NCBI RefSeq assembly: GCF_030936135.1
Contig: NC_082618.1
Location: 8,901,034 to 8,965,033 of the forward strand
Direction: 5' to 3'
DNA length: 64,000 nucleotides
Source of the DNA: Gavia stellata
Lineage: Eukaryota > Chordata > Aves > Gaviiformes > Gaviidae
This document shows, piece by piece, positions 47,864 to 64,000 of the stretch (position 1 is its first letter; every line of letters begins with the position of its first letter). A program made the translations under genes and the position numbers. A model generated the notes under the pieces. The model was not told the DNA's origin. It did not search any database and saw nothing but the letters and a program-made list of their open reading frames with translations.

Positions 47864-50800
47864 ATGGAGAGGATGCAGCAGGTCGTTGGGCGGGCGAGAG
47901 CCGCCTTCAACTCGGGCCGGTGCCGCTCGCTGGAGTTCAGGATGCAGCAGCTGAAGGCCCTGGAGCGGATGGTGCAGGAGAAGGAGAAGGAGATCCTGGC
48001 AGCCATCAAGGCGGATCTGCACAAGGTCTGGGTCGGCACGGCATTTCTCCCTTCTGCTGTGCATGGATGGTGGTCAGCCCAGAAGGGAAAGTGGGAAGGC
48101 GAAGGGCTGCCTTTGCCGTGCCAGATGGCTTTTGCTGATGTCCCCCATGGTCCTGGATGACTTTGCCCAGGCTGCCGCAGTGGGTATGACGCAGGAGGTG
48201 GGTGCCTTCGCCATCCCCTCCCCAAGCTCCCTGTCATTGCAGAGTGGGCCCAACGCGTACAGCCACGAGATCCTGGGCGTGCTGGGGGAGCTGGCCCTGG
48301 CCATGGACAAGCTGCCGTCATGGGCAGCCCCTCAGCCTGTGAAGAGGAACGTGCTGACGATGCGGGATGAGGCCTACATCTGCCCCGAGCCGCTGGGAGT
48401 GGTGCTGATCATTGGGGCCTGGAACTACCCCTTTGTCCTGGTCATGCAGCCTTTGATCGGGGCCATCGCAGCAGGTGGGGACCCACCGCAGCCCCTGTCC
48501 TTCGTGGGGCGGTGGGCGGGTGCTGCGGGAGGTGGGAGAGGAGCGTGAGGGCTCGGGGGCCATGCTGGGTTTGTCTTGTAGGCAATGCCGTGGTGGTGAA
48601 GCCATCAGAGATCAGTGAGAACACGGCTCAGCTGGTGGCTGATCTCCTTCCCCAGTACCTTGACCAGGTGAGTGTGTCCCCGTACCGCTCCCCGGATTTC
48701 TCTGCGCTGCAGGGATGCGCCGGGTTGGGGTGACCCCAACATGCTCGCCTTGCAGGAGCTGTACCCCGTGGTCATGGGGGGGGCCGCTGAGACAACAGCG
48801 CTGCTGACCCAGAGATTCGATCACATCCTCTACACCGGCAACTCCACAGTGGGCAAAATCGTGATGGCAGCGGCCGCCAAGCACCTGACGCCCGTCACCC
48901 TGGAGCTGGGCGGGAAGAGCCCCTGCTACATCGACAAGGACTGTGACCTGGCCGTTGCCTGCAGGTCAGGCTGTTGGAAGCCCTCGGTGGGCCGTTGTCC
49001 CCAGACCGTGGGTGTCACTCAGGTGCTGTTGACCGGGCTGTGGGGGCTGGAAGGGACTGACCACGGAGAAACGGTCTCCCTTTCTCCCGCAGGCGGATAA
49101 CGTGGGGGAAGTACATGAACTGTGGGCAAACCTGCATTGCCCCGGACTACATCCTCTGCGACCCATCCATCCAGAGCAAGGTGGTGGAGAATATCAAGGC
49201 GACTCTGCAGGTGAGAGCGGAGTTTGTCATGCTGTGGGAGTTGTCCCTGTTAGAGCCGAGGTCTGAGTTTTGTAGCCGCAGCCCTGGAGCTGTGGCGGTT
49301 GTGAAGGTTTGTCGAGCGCTTTGGTTCTGCTGTGCCCTTTGGCAGGAATTCTATGGGGAAGACGTGAAGAAGTCTCCGGATTATGAAAGGATCGTCAACA
49401 AGCGTCACTTCAAGAGGATCCTGGGCCTGCTGGAAGGGCAGAAGATCGCTCACGGGGGAGAGGCTGATGAGGCCTCCTGCTTCCTCGGTGCTTCTGGCAG
49501 CGGTTGGGGAGGGGAGGTGGTAGCGGGTGTCTTTTGGGGGCTGCGTGTGCCTGTGTCTTGCTTGGTGCGTGTTGCACGCAGGCAGCGCCCAGGACGAGGT
49601 CCTGTGATGGACCGCGTCTTCTGTCCTGCTCACACCGTCTCCTGCCGTCCTGTTTGCCTCAGCACCGACTATCCTCACCGATGTTTCTCCGGAGTCAAAG
49701 GTGATGGAGGAGGAAATCTTTGGACCGGTCCTTCCCATTGTGACCGTGAAGAGCGTGGACGAAGCCATTGAGTTCATCAACCGTCGGGAGAAGCCGCTTG
49801 CCCTGTACGTCTTCTCAAACAACAAGAAGGTGAGTCTGGGCTGCGCTCCCCCACAGCGGCACGTCTGTGCAGTTTGATCGTGAACGCGGCCAGTCCCAGG
49901 CACAGCTCCCCGCAGGGCCCACGTCAGCTCCTCTTTGCACGTGAGTCGCAGCATTTGCCTCACAGGAGCCACGAGTGTCCCCAGAGCTGCTGGAGGCTCC
50001 CAGTCTCCTGCTGAGAGGCTCGGGGTTTGCACAGCTCCCTGTCTGCCTCGGCCGTCTGTCCCACACCGGTGGATGCTGATTCCTTGCACATCTCCTGTCC
50101 CCACTCCAGACTGTTGTGCCAGCTCAGGAATTTAGGTCAGGGCTTTGCACCGACACAACAGCCCCGGGCAGTTCGGGTGGGAGGGCAGAGGAACGCCTCG
50201 GGCTCTGGCTGATGCGCCACGGCCTCTGACCTGTCCCACTTAGATGGAACCTTTTCTCTTCATGGCTGTTCCAGCTGGGCAGATCTTGTGCTTAAGTAAT
50301 GCAAACCCAGCCTCCCTCAAGGAAGAAGTCACAGCCTGTCTCCCCCCCAAAATGGGGGGTGCAAGCATCACCTGCTCAGGTAAATGCCGTGGTGCTGGTG
50401 GCCCATCTTGATTTCCCTCTGTTCTGTGCTCTCTCTCATTCTGGGTAGCTGATCAGACGGGTGATATCAAAGACCTCCAGCGGTGGCATGACAGCCAACG
50501 ATGTCTTACTGCACTCTGTGGTTCAGGATCTGCCCTTCGGCGGCGTGGGTAAGTCCCTGCTCCATCCCATACACCTGGTTTCAGTCTCACAGCAGCCTCT
50601 GACCCAGGTGCCGTCGTGCCTGTTTGGCAATCCAGGAACTTTCAGCTGCATTTTCCCATTAATTTTATTTTCACTTGTGGGTTCCTTTGTAAAAAGGCTC
50701 ATTAGTGGTTGGAGCAGTGTTGGTGCCAGTGGGAGAAGAAAACCCTCTGGCGTGGGATGAAGTTGGCTGTGGCCAAGCGGCTGGTTGAGTTTCCACAGTC

Positions 50801-51800
50801 ACTGTCAGGTTCATGGCTTTGTGTCCGAGACAACCTGGCTGTGGGGAGAGGGCTGAGCTCTTGGGTGTTTCTGATAGCAGGTCGCTGAATGTCCTCCTTA
50901 TGTCCCGCTGCTTGAAATAATAGACCCTGTTCCTCTTGTCCCTGACCCTAGTGTAAATTTTGTGGGAGAAGCAGGACTGGTCCTGGGGAGGAGAGGACTG
51001 GTGCTATTAACATTTCAAGAGTGGGTGCACACAACCAGTCTGAGCACCAGTTCAAGGCAGTGAGCAGGTTCTCACTTATTTCTGGCTAGTTATTAAAGCT
51101 GCTCTTTGCTTCTCTGCCCTTGGGGAACAGAGCAGCTGCTCCAGGTGTGAGAAGCACCGTGACCAAGCTTTCCCTGGGTCCTGGGGGCTGCCAAACAGAA
51201 TTTAAGAAATGCGGCTGTTCCCGTGCATGGTGTGACCTGCCTGGGCTGTGTCCCTCAGGTAACAGCGGGATGGGCGCCTACCACGGCAAGCACAGCTTTG
51301 AGACCTTCTCCCACCGCCGCGCCTGCTTGATCAAGGACCTGAAGATGGAGGTTGTGAACAAACTCCGGTACCCACCTGGCAGCCAGAAGAAGGTTGATTT
51401 GGCCAAGTTCTTCCTCCTGAAGCGGTTTAACAAGGGCCGAGTGGGACTGGTCATCTTGGCCCTGCTGGGGATTGTGGCAGCGGTGGTGGCAAAGGTGAGT
51501 GTCGGCTCTTTGCCATCTACATGAGTGCATGTGCAACTCATCTGATCTTCTGCAAGTTTCCTCTTTGCAACTGCAGTCCTTTGTTAGAGCCTGGCCTGTT
51601 TTTTCTGTCTTGAGACTTATGATATCTGTTCCACCTGAAATGATCAAGATCTGCTTCTCATGCTTGCAAGTGCTATCTAGAATAGAAATGTCCTCAGAGA
51701 AATCTCCTAGGCTGCTGCTCACTCCCTGCAGTCCTAATGCTGAACATTTTTTTGCTGCAATTTCTTTTCTTCCAAGGCAGCAAATGCACTGAAGAGGTAG
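47864..51800 (+). CDS. ALDH3A2 copy B, fatty aldehyde dehydrogenase paralogue
   Basis: Class 3 aldehyde dehydrogenase with intact reading frame. Exons: 47864-48025, 48243-48474, 48582-48667, 48756-48964, 49093-49210, 49346-49487, 49663-49829, 50449-50548, 51259-51494, 51777-51800. Same splice phases as copy A. Catalytic Glu (LELGGKSP) and Cys (CGQTC) and the hydrophobic C-terminal anchor are present. Spliced to the last small exon it ends AANALKR, about 491 residues; the donor after 51494 could also be read through to VSVGSLPST. The exon at 50449 encodes [20 protein letters not shown] then [12 protein letters not shown], with about 11 of 33 residues different from copy A; the TANDV part recalls human ALDH3A1. 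It may therefore be an ALDH3A1-type paralogue homogenised with copy A. Intron 3 is only 88 bp (885 bp in A). Confidence 0.88.
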
Positions 51801-51988
51801 AAGCAAATGAAAGGCACCTCAAGCAGAGAAGCTCCTAGCTGGAGGCTCCGGCTTCTGCCGAAACACAGGAATCGATTCAGGCCTACACCCTTGGTCATGC
51901 CTCAGCAGTGAGCGGCGGCAGGTGGAAGGAGGCAGCACCTGCCCTGCTTTGCAAATAGGAACCCATCTAAAAGCTCTTGGGAATGGAG

Positions 51989-52095
51989 AAATCATTTGTC
52001 ACAAGGGTATCAAAACAAAGCCAGTTGTTACTGAGCCTGTTATGTCTCGCGTGATCCCCATGGCTCTGTTTTGATACCCTTGTGACAAAGGATTC
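51989..52095. repeat. Perfect 23-bp inverted repeat (hairpin) in the copy B 3'UTR
   Basis: Left arm 51995-52017 (TTTGTCACAAGGGTATCAAA plus ACA) is the exact reverse complement of right arm 52067-52089. After one mismatch the stem resumes for 5 bp inward (AGCCA / TGGCT); outward, one mismatch is followed by AATC/GATT. The loop is about 37 nt. It could be a small fold-back (MITE-like) DNA element or an RNA hairpin; no transposase is present and no clear target-site duplication was found. Confidence 0.85.
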
Positions 52096-52598
52096 CCCTG
52101 TTCAGCTGTCTCATACCAGCAATAAGCCTAACAAAATGTGGGTCTTACTGGTGGGAACAGTCCAGGCTGGTTGTCCCCAGCAGCCTGCCCAGAGCAGAGG
52201 GAAAGAGCCTCCAAGAACCTGCAGCATCCCATCTTTGAAAGGACTCGTGACCCAACGGGTAATGTTTCGTTGCAGGGGAAACCACCTTCAGCCACCCAAG
52301 GTGTGCAAAGGCTGCCTGAGGTGACAGCAAAGGCTTTTTGAGCCGTGGCCGCACGCTGCCCCAAGCACTTGAGGAGTGCCAGGGACCATCGCGCTGCTGG
52401 TGCACTGCGTTTGGGGCTGCTGGGGGGAACGACAGGAGCATTGCTGTGACCAGAGTCCCAGGTCTGGGGAGGTCCTTGGCCAGAGTGGCTGAGGAGCCAG
52501 CCGCCTCATCTGTAATTGTATTTCCATTTTTTTAATTGGTTTACTGGTAGTCTTTTACCTCCAGACTTGTAACTGAAAGCTGACCTTGAGCCTTGCTG

Positions 52599-52604
52599 AA
52601 TAAA
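52599..52604 (+). terminator. Polyadenylation signal of ALDH3A2 copy B
   Basis: AATAAA in GCTGAATAAAACC, followed by TTTGTTTTACC. It lies about 165 bp from the opposing signal of the - strand gene. Confidence 0.65.
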
Positions 52605-52769
52605 ACCTTTGTTTTACCGCGAAGGCCACCTGGGGCAGGGCGAGACCCACGTGCCCCGAGCTCCCGCACGGGCTGCAGCCCCCGGCGTCGGATGTTCCCC
52701 TGCTCCGGCCCAAGCCCTGCCCTCAGCCTCCACCCAAAGGAGCCAGCCTGAGTCTAGCTGGGTTTATTC

Positions 52770-52775
52770 TTTATT
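52770..52775 (-). terminator. SLC47A2: Polyadenylation signal of the SLC47A2-like gene
   Basis: TTTATT on the + strand (AATAAA on -), with a second copy at 52763-52768. About 330 nt downstream of the stop codon, so the 3'UTR is about 52750-53103. Confidence 0.65.
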
Positions 52776-53103
52776 TGGCATTTGTCACGGAGCAGCGGTG
52801 TGAGCCGGGCTGTGCTCGGCTCTGGTCGGCGGCTGCTAGCCGGCAGCGTGGGCTGGAGGGGGTTACCCGCACGCTTGGTGTGTGTCAGGCAGCGCAGAGC
52901 AGCGTTTTGGGTGTGGAGCAGCCGCAGTGCCTGTTCCTGAGCGATGTCTGAGCAGATGCTGCCGGATGCTGACGGGGACCCTTTGGCTCCCGTGGTACAG
53001 GGGTGTGCTGGATCCTCTCGCTGGCCGGTCTGTGCTATGTATGTCCATCCGTCAGAAGGGGCTCTTGCCCCCAAAGCAGAGTCCCCAGAGTCCCCGGTGC
53101 GAG

Positions 53104-59746
<6,643 letters not shown>

Positions 59747-60689
59747 AGGTCCATGTGCGGTCTCCTGTGAGCTGCTGCTTGCAGTGGCGGGCCGCTGCCC
59801 GTCTCAGCCCCTCTCATCACAGCGCGGCAGTGGCCAAGACAAGCCGGCCCCATTGGCTCCAGCTGTCGGCCTTGCACAGTACGGTACGGCAGCATCAGGT
59901 TTCACCGGCACCGCTCTGCCAGGCCAAATATAGCATCCTGCCTTGGCCCACGGCAGGGTAGGGGAGCTGCCGCCACGGCACAGACCCTCTCCTGTGCAGA
60001 GCGGGAGGTGGGCTCTGGTGGGATGGCGTAGCCCACAGGGCAGAGCGAGGCAGGCTTCCTCCTCTCCCCAGGCTCTGATCCCAAAGCTGCCTCGACTCTG
60101 AGCAGGGCATAGTCTGCCACATCCTCCCCGTATCTGGGCAGGGGCTGCTGAGGTCAGGGTTGATGGCTGTTTCAAGCTCCTTTATGTCACGTCTTTTCAT
60201 TCCCAGCCTACAGGCAACCAGTGCCAGGAGAGTTGTGGGGCGACAGGGAGGAGCCGTGCACCAGCTGTATGCAGTATTCACCTCCAAGGGCTGAGCACGT
60301 GCCAGTGGCAGAGGCAGTGGCCTCACAGCTGTCACACAGCTACAGGTAAGAGCCTGGGACTGGTCCCGAGGGGCTGAGTGCTGGGGTGGGTGGGCAGTGC
60401 TGGGGCATCTGCATTCAGACATACGGCAGTTCCTTGACGGCTCTGTAGGGCTGTGCACCACACCACCCTCTCCCATGCGGCGCAGCAACAGTGAGGGAGC
60501 ATCAAGGTGCACAAGCCCTGCTTGTACCTGAGGGGAGTGGTGTGCTCTGTGAGCCCAGCTAAAACAAGCCCTGGGCTACCGCTGCACCCAGAGCCAGCCC
60601 GCCACGCTGCACAAACCAGGTAGACATCTCCTCTCCAACAGTTCAGTCATGCCAATGACCCGGGTCACGCTCACACCACATTAACAGCC
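59747..60689 (-). promoter_or_regulatory. Upstream region and promoter of the SLC47A2-like gene
   Basis: Just under 1 kb between the start codon of this gene and the 3' end of the next. A TATA-like CTATATTTGG on the - strand (about 59924-59933) lies about 180 bp before the first ATG, giving a short 5'UTR. The same site resembles a CArG box. Nothing else recognised. Confidence 0.35.
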
Positions 60690-61294
60690 CAACATTTACT
60701 CAGAAAACTTTATTGTATCAAAATCCCACCTTACAAAAGTGCAAAGAAGAGTTGCTTTAGGCCCTGTGCCTGCCACACAGGAGGGAGAGCAGGGCCAGCA
60801 GCAGTCAGAGCAGTCAGCCATCATCCAACAAAATGAGCCTTGCTCTGTGCTGCGGCAGTGGTAGCGAGTGGGCTCTGCCACGCCGAGATGCTGGCACAGG
60901 TTGGTGCGTGAGGAAACACGCTGTGGGCAGCAAGAGCCTCTGCCATTAGCAAATGACATGGACAAATGGCCCCAGGGAGTAGGAAGCAGGACAGCAGCAG
61001 AAGGTCCCTGTCTCCTTCCCAGGGCCAGCCCTAGGATACACTCCCACCTACCACGAGTGACATCCTGGTGCAGTGCAGGAGAGGGACCAGCTCTCAAGCA
61101 CCTTCATCCCAGGTGCCACATCCTCACCCCCTTAAGAACTCTGCGTGTGGGATAAAATATTGTGAGTTAACCAGAAACTGAGCAAAATGACTCTTTACAA
61201 GGACCTGAGGGGGAATTCCTTCCCCCACACCATCTTCCTGGGACATTACCACATGTCCTCCTGCTCTGTGCACAGCTCCCCAGTGTCACTGGTT
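60690..61294 (-). other. SLC47A1: 3'UTR of the SLC47A1-like gene
   Basis: Noncoding sequence between the TAG stop at 61295-61297 and the polyadenylation signal. No repeat or open frame of note. Confidence 0.6.
60709..60714 (-). terminator. SLC47A1: Polyadenylation signal of the SLC47A1-like gene
   Basis: AATAAA on the - strand (TTTATT on +), in GATACAATAAAGTT. It lies about 580 nt after the stop codon; 3'UTR about 60690-61294. Confidence 0.65.
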
Positions 61295-64000
61295 CTAGCC
61301 ATTGCCGGTCAGGAGCCGGACCAGTATGCCCACCAGCAGGACAGCGATGGCGGCGGCAGCAGCCAGCATGCGGCGGATGATCAGGGCCCTCCACACCCCA
61401 GCGGGAGGAGCAGGGATGACAGCAGGCTCCTCCTGTGTGATGAGCTCGTGGTCAGGTTGCCTCTCACCTCCCACGATGCTCTCAGGCAGGACCACAGTGT
61501 CCACGGTGTCTGTGTCAACGGAGATGTAATCTGTGCAACAGAGAGGCAAGTACTGCAGGGAAGCCGAGCTGCAGAGTCAGGGGAGCCCAGTCTGATGCCG
61601 CACAAGCGCTAGTGACAGTCCCGAGGGTCCTTTCCCAAGGCTCTGGGACACTGGGACATGCCGCAGCAAAGTGGCAGATGTTCCCAGGTAAGGCAGACAC
61701 TGGCTGGCAGTCCAGGCTCTTCCCTGAAGCAGCCAGGGTGGTGACAGGGATAATGGGGTATCTTGTACCCCATTCCTAAGTACAGAAGTGCCACTGGCCT
61801 GGGACCAGCACCAGACACTGTGCTCCTTCCAGCCACCTCAGCCTGCAGGACAGACACGCAGCTGCCACGACTGTGAAGGAAAGGAAGCGTTGGGTGGAGA
61901 ATTTGGGCTCCCTCCCTGTTGTCAGGCCCCGTTACATACCCACAGCAGATGTTTTGTTAGCAGCTGTGCCATTGGAGTTCACATCTTCCAGCTGTTTTTT
62001 CAGTCCAGCTCGGACTTGAGCCTGAAAACACCCAGAAGAGTTGCTCTTCTCAGAGCAAGGACATCCTGCCCAGCCAAGCAAACCTGAGCCTCCTCCCTCC
62101 ACTCTCCCAAAGCAAGCATGCTCAGCACCAAATTGCTCCTCTGCTACAGGAGAGGGATAGATCCCACTTCACTTTTGCCTCCCCCCAGAGGGCTGTGGCA
62201 TTGTCCTGGGACAGGAGCTCACCTAGCACCTTTTAAGAGTTACAAGAGAGAAGCACAAGTCTCACCTCTTCTGCAGCTTTCTTCCAATCCATGCGCATGA
62301 CAAAAGCCGAGAAGGAAAGGGCTTGCAGAGAGATGCAAATGATCATCCCCACCCACAGACCTGCAGGATGGAAAGTTACTTCAGGGAGGGCTTGAAGAAA
62401 GCCTGCTTTTGCCAGCCGCTGCCAAAATGCCCAAGGACTTCAGTGAGTCAGATTATCACCCCGTGTCTAACCCAGTCTCGATGGGAGAGCTGCTCTGAGG
62501 GGCAGTGAGAGGAAACAGCTCCTGGGGGAGTCCCATGCTGGGAGCAAGCCTGGATTTACTGGGACATCTCAGCCCCATTTGCTGGAGGCTACTCAGAGCC
62601 TGCCTCAGATAAACACTTCAGTGTGCAATCCAGCCCCACCAAGCCAAAGGAGGATCCGAGCACAAGTTCCAGGGCTGAGCCTTTGCTCAAGGCACAGGGT
62701 TTGGCCCAGCAGAAGCAGTGCTGGAAGCTCGTACAAAGCCAGACTCCCAATGCCAAACGGAGGACACACATACCCAACACCCCCATCTTGGCCGCAAACA
62801 TCAGTGAGATGCCGATGGGCAGGCCGATGGCGTAATAGCCGATGGCGTTGGCGATAGCACCCATCTTCTGCTTCCCTGTGCCCCGCAGCACGCCGCCACA
62901 GGTCGCCTAAGGAAAGCGGGCAGAGGGATCAATACATGGGACAGCACGTGCCATGGAAGGTACCGCCGCAGGAGCTCTGGGCTATGGCACGGGCCTGTGA
63001 ATAGGGGAACCCACAGCACTGTCCCGCAAAGCCAAGAGGGACCAAAGCTGCATCACAGAGCACACAGTGCAGGGCTCCTCTTGTTCCAGCTGCCGACCCA
63101 GGCGCAGAACGTGGAGCTGTCTGCAGTCTCCGAGAGGCATGCCAGCGGTCCCCATAGTGCTTTCCACACTGCCTGGGTTCCTCTCCCAGGGAGATGACAG
63201 GAGGAAACAGGCTGAAATTATTACCTAACAAGTTGTATGAGCACTGCTGCTATGCTGTGAATACCTGATATCTCTGAAGATCCAGCTGCTCACTTGTGCT
63301 GCTCTGACAAGCTAATAAAAAGCTAAAGCCTTGCCAGGGCGAAAAGAGGGAGAAAGAACTGGGTTGTTTGCAGCAATGCTAACAGGCAACTACAAGCACA
63401 GGGGACACTGAGGTGCTATAGGTAATGCAAGTAGCTGTTTTGGCAGTTTTATCAGTTTGCTTCTCATTTTAACAGATGAGGAGTGAGCTAGAGGCAGCAA
63501 TACACCCTCCGTTGCACCCCAAGCTGCAGAGAGGAATCGCTCCACATGCTGGAATACTCACTGCTGCTGCATCAAACAAGTGGAACGGAGCAAAGATGAT
63601 CATCACTTTGGACACCAAGATAACGATCTCCCTGTTGGGAAGATGTACGTACTGATCAGGGAAAGCAGCACGGTCTGGTCCCGAGGGACTCTGGTTCTGA
63701 CAGATCTCCCTCGGCCAGCTGCAGAGCCTGATCCCAGCCCATGAGACCTGAGGGGATGTGTGCAGCTTGGCTACCACCATGGTAGTGTCCCAGTGTCAGA
63801 AGCCTCTGTGCTGCCCAGTGACACTGGGCAGTGGGGAGAAAGCTTTGGGGAACATGTTTGCCAGATGGACGTTTATGAACTCTATCTGTCAGCAGCTTCT
63901 GGGATATAAATCACACCCTCCAAGAAGGTAATAATACTCAAAAAAAAGCTGTTAACCCACTTGTCATTGGTGAAGATGTATCCCACCACGTCCTTTAGGG
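61295..64000 (-). CDS. SLC47A1: SLC47A1-like MATE transporter (C-terminal part; continues past window)
   Basis: Paralogue of the preceding gene, same strand, head of this gene beyond the window. Exons high to low: >64000-63961, 63631-63562, 62906-62774, 62360-62266, 62021-61940, 61530-61295. Sizes 70, 133 and 95 nt equal those of the SLC47A2-like gene, showing shared gene structure. It reads LKDVVGYIFTNDK, EIVILVSKVMIIFAPFHLFD, TCGGVLRGTGKQKMGAIANA, YYAIGLPIGISLMFAAKMGV, then MDWKKAAEEAQVRAGLKKQL. The final exon has an acidic tail and ends in a helix IAVLLVGILVRLLTGNG. The AQVRAGLK start of the linker and VLLVGILVR of the last helix match human MATE1 (AQVHANLK, ILLVGILVR), hence SLC47A1-like. 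The C-terminal cytosolic linker is shorter than in human. Confidence 0.88.

Larger units (their letters stand above)
51801..52620 (+). other. 3'UTR of ALDH3A2 copy B
   Basis: Noncoding sequence from the stop to just past AATAAA at 52599-52604. It contains the long inverted repeat listed separately. No sequence like it follows copy A. Confidence 0.6.

Noticed and set aside
47806-48321. 171-codon antisense frame over the first ALDH copy B exons
   Set aside because: Runs opposite to exons with clear protein homology and proper splice sites; composition artefact.
49250-50104. 284-codon antisense frame over ALDH copy B (240 codons over copy A at 40928-41650)
   Set aside because: Shadow of GC-rich coding sequence; no homology, crosses known exon and intron boundaries, and is duplicated only because the locus is.

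Overview
The window looks like nuclear DNA of a bird. The genes are split by GT-AG introns, their products match vertebrate families, one intron carries the 3' end of a CR1 LINE, and a spacer carries a solo LTR of an avian endogenous-retrovirus type. Four gene loci account for most of it. I placed exons by matching translated segments to remembered human proteins and by requiring splice sites and reading phase to agree. No database search was run.

Layout: (1) 1-32.7 kb, AT-rich, + strand: ULK2, an autophagy-initiating Ser/Thr kinase. The window enters the gene inside an intron, so the first ~80 residues (ATP-binding lobe) lie upstream. Twenty-five coding exons run to a stop at 30954, followed by a 3'UTR to about 32.7 kb. 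(2) 32.7-37.4 kb: spacer with no gene I can recognise. (3) 37.4-43.3 kb: a CpG island and ALDH3A2 copy A (fatty aldehyde dehydrogenase), + strand. (4) 43.6-47.8 kb: 3' sequence of copy A, a solo LTR (about 45516-46099) and a GC-rich spacer. (5) 47.8-52.6 kb: ALDH3A2 copy B, + strand. (6) 52.8-59.9 kb: a complete SLC47A2-like (MATE) gene on the - strand, tail to tail with copy B. (7) 60.7-64 kb: the 3' half of an SLC47A1-like gene, - strand, continuing past the window end.

The most striking feature is the ALDH3A2 pair. Four blocks are 97-99.9% identical between the copies, including a 1.2 kb block covering exons and introns in which I see one difference. The sequence between the blocks (introns 3, 7 and 8, plus the penultimate long coding exon) is unalignable or strongly diverged. 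That patchwork suggests an old tandem pair repeatedly overwritten by gene conversion, with assembly error as the alternative. Only copy A sits behind a CpG-island promoter.

ULK2 starts autophagy. The ALDH3A2 products are membrane-anchored enzymes that oxidise long-chain fatty aldehydes. The SLC47A proteins are proton/organic-cation antiporters. They are neighbours by conserved synteny (ULK2, ALDH3A and SLC47A also cluster on human 17p11.2), not because they form one pathway. No tRNA, rRNA, CRISPR array or bacterial-type feature was seen.
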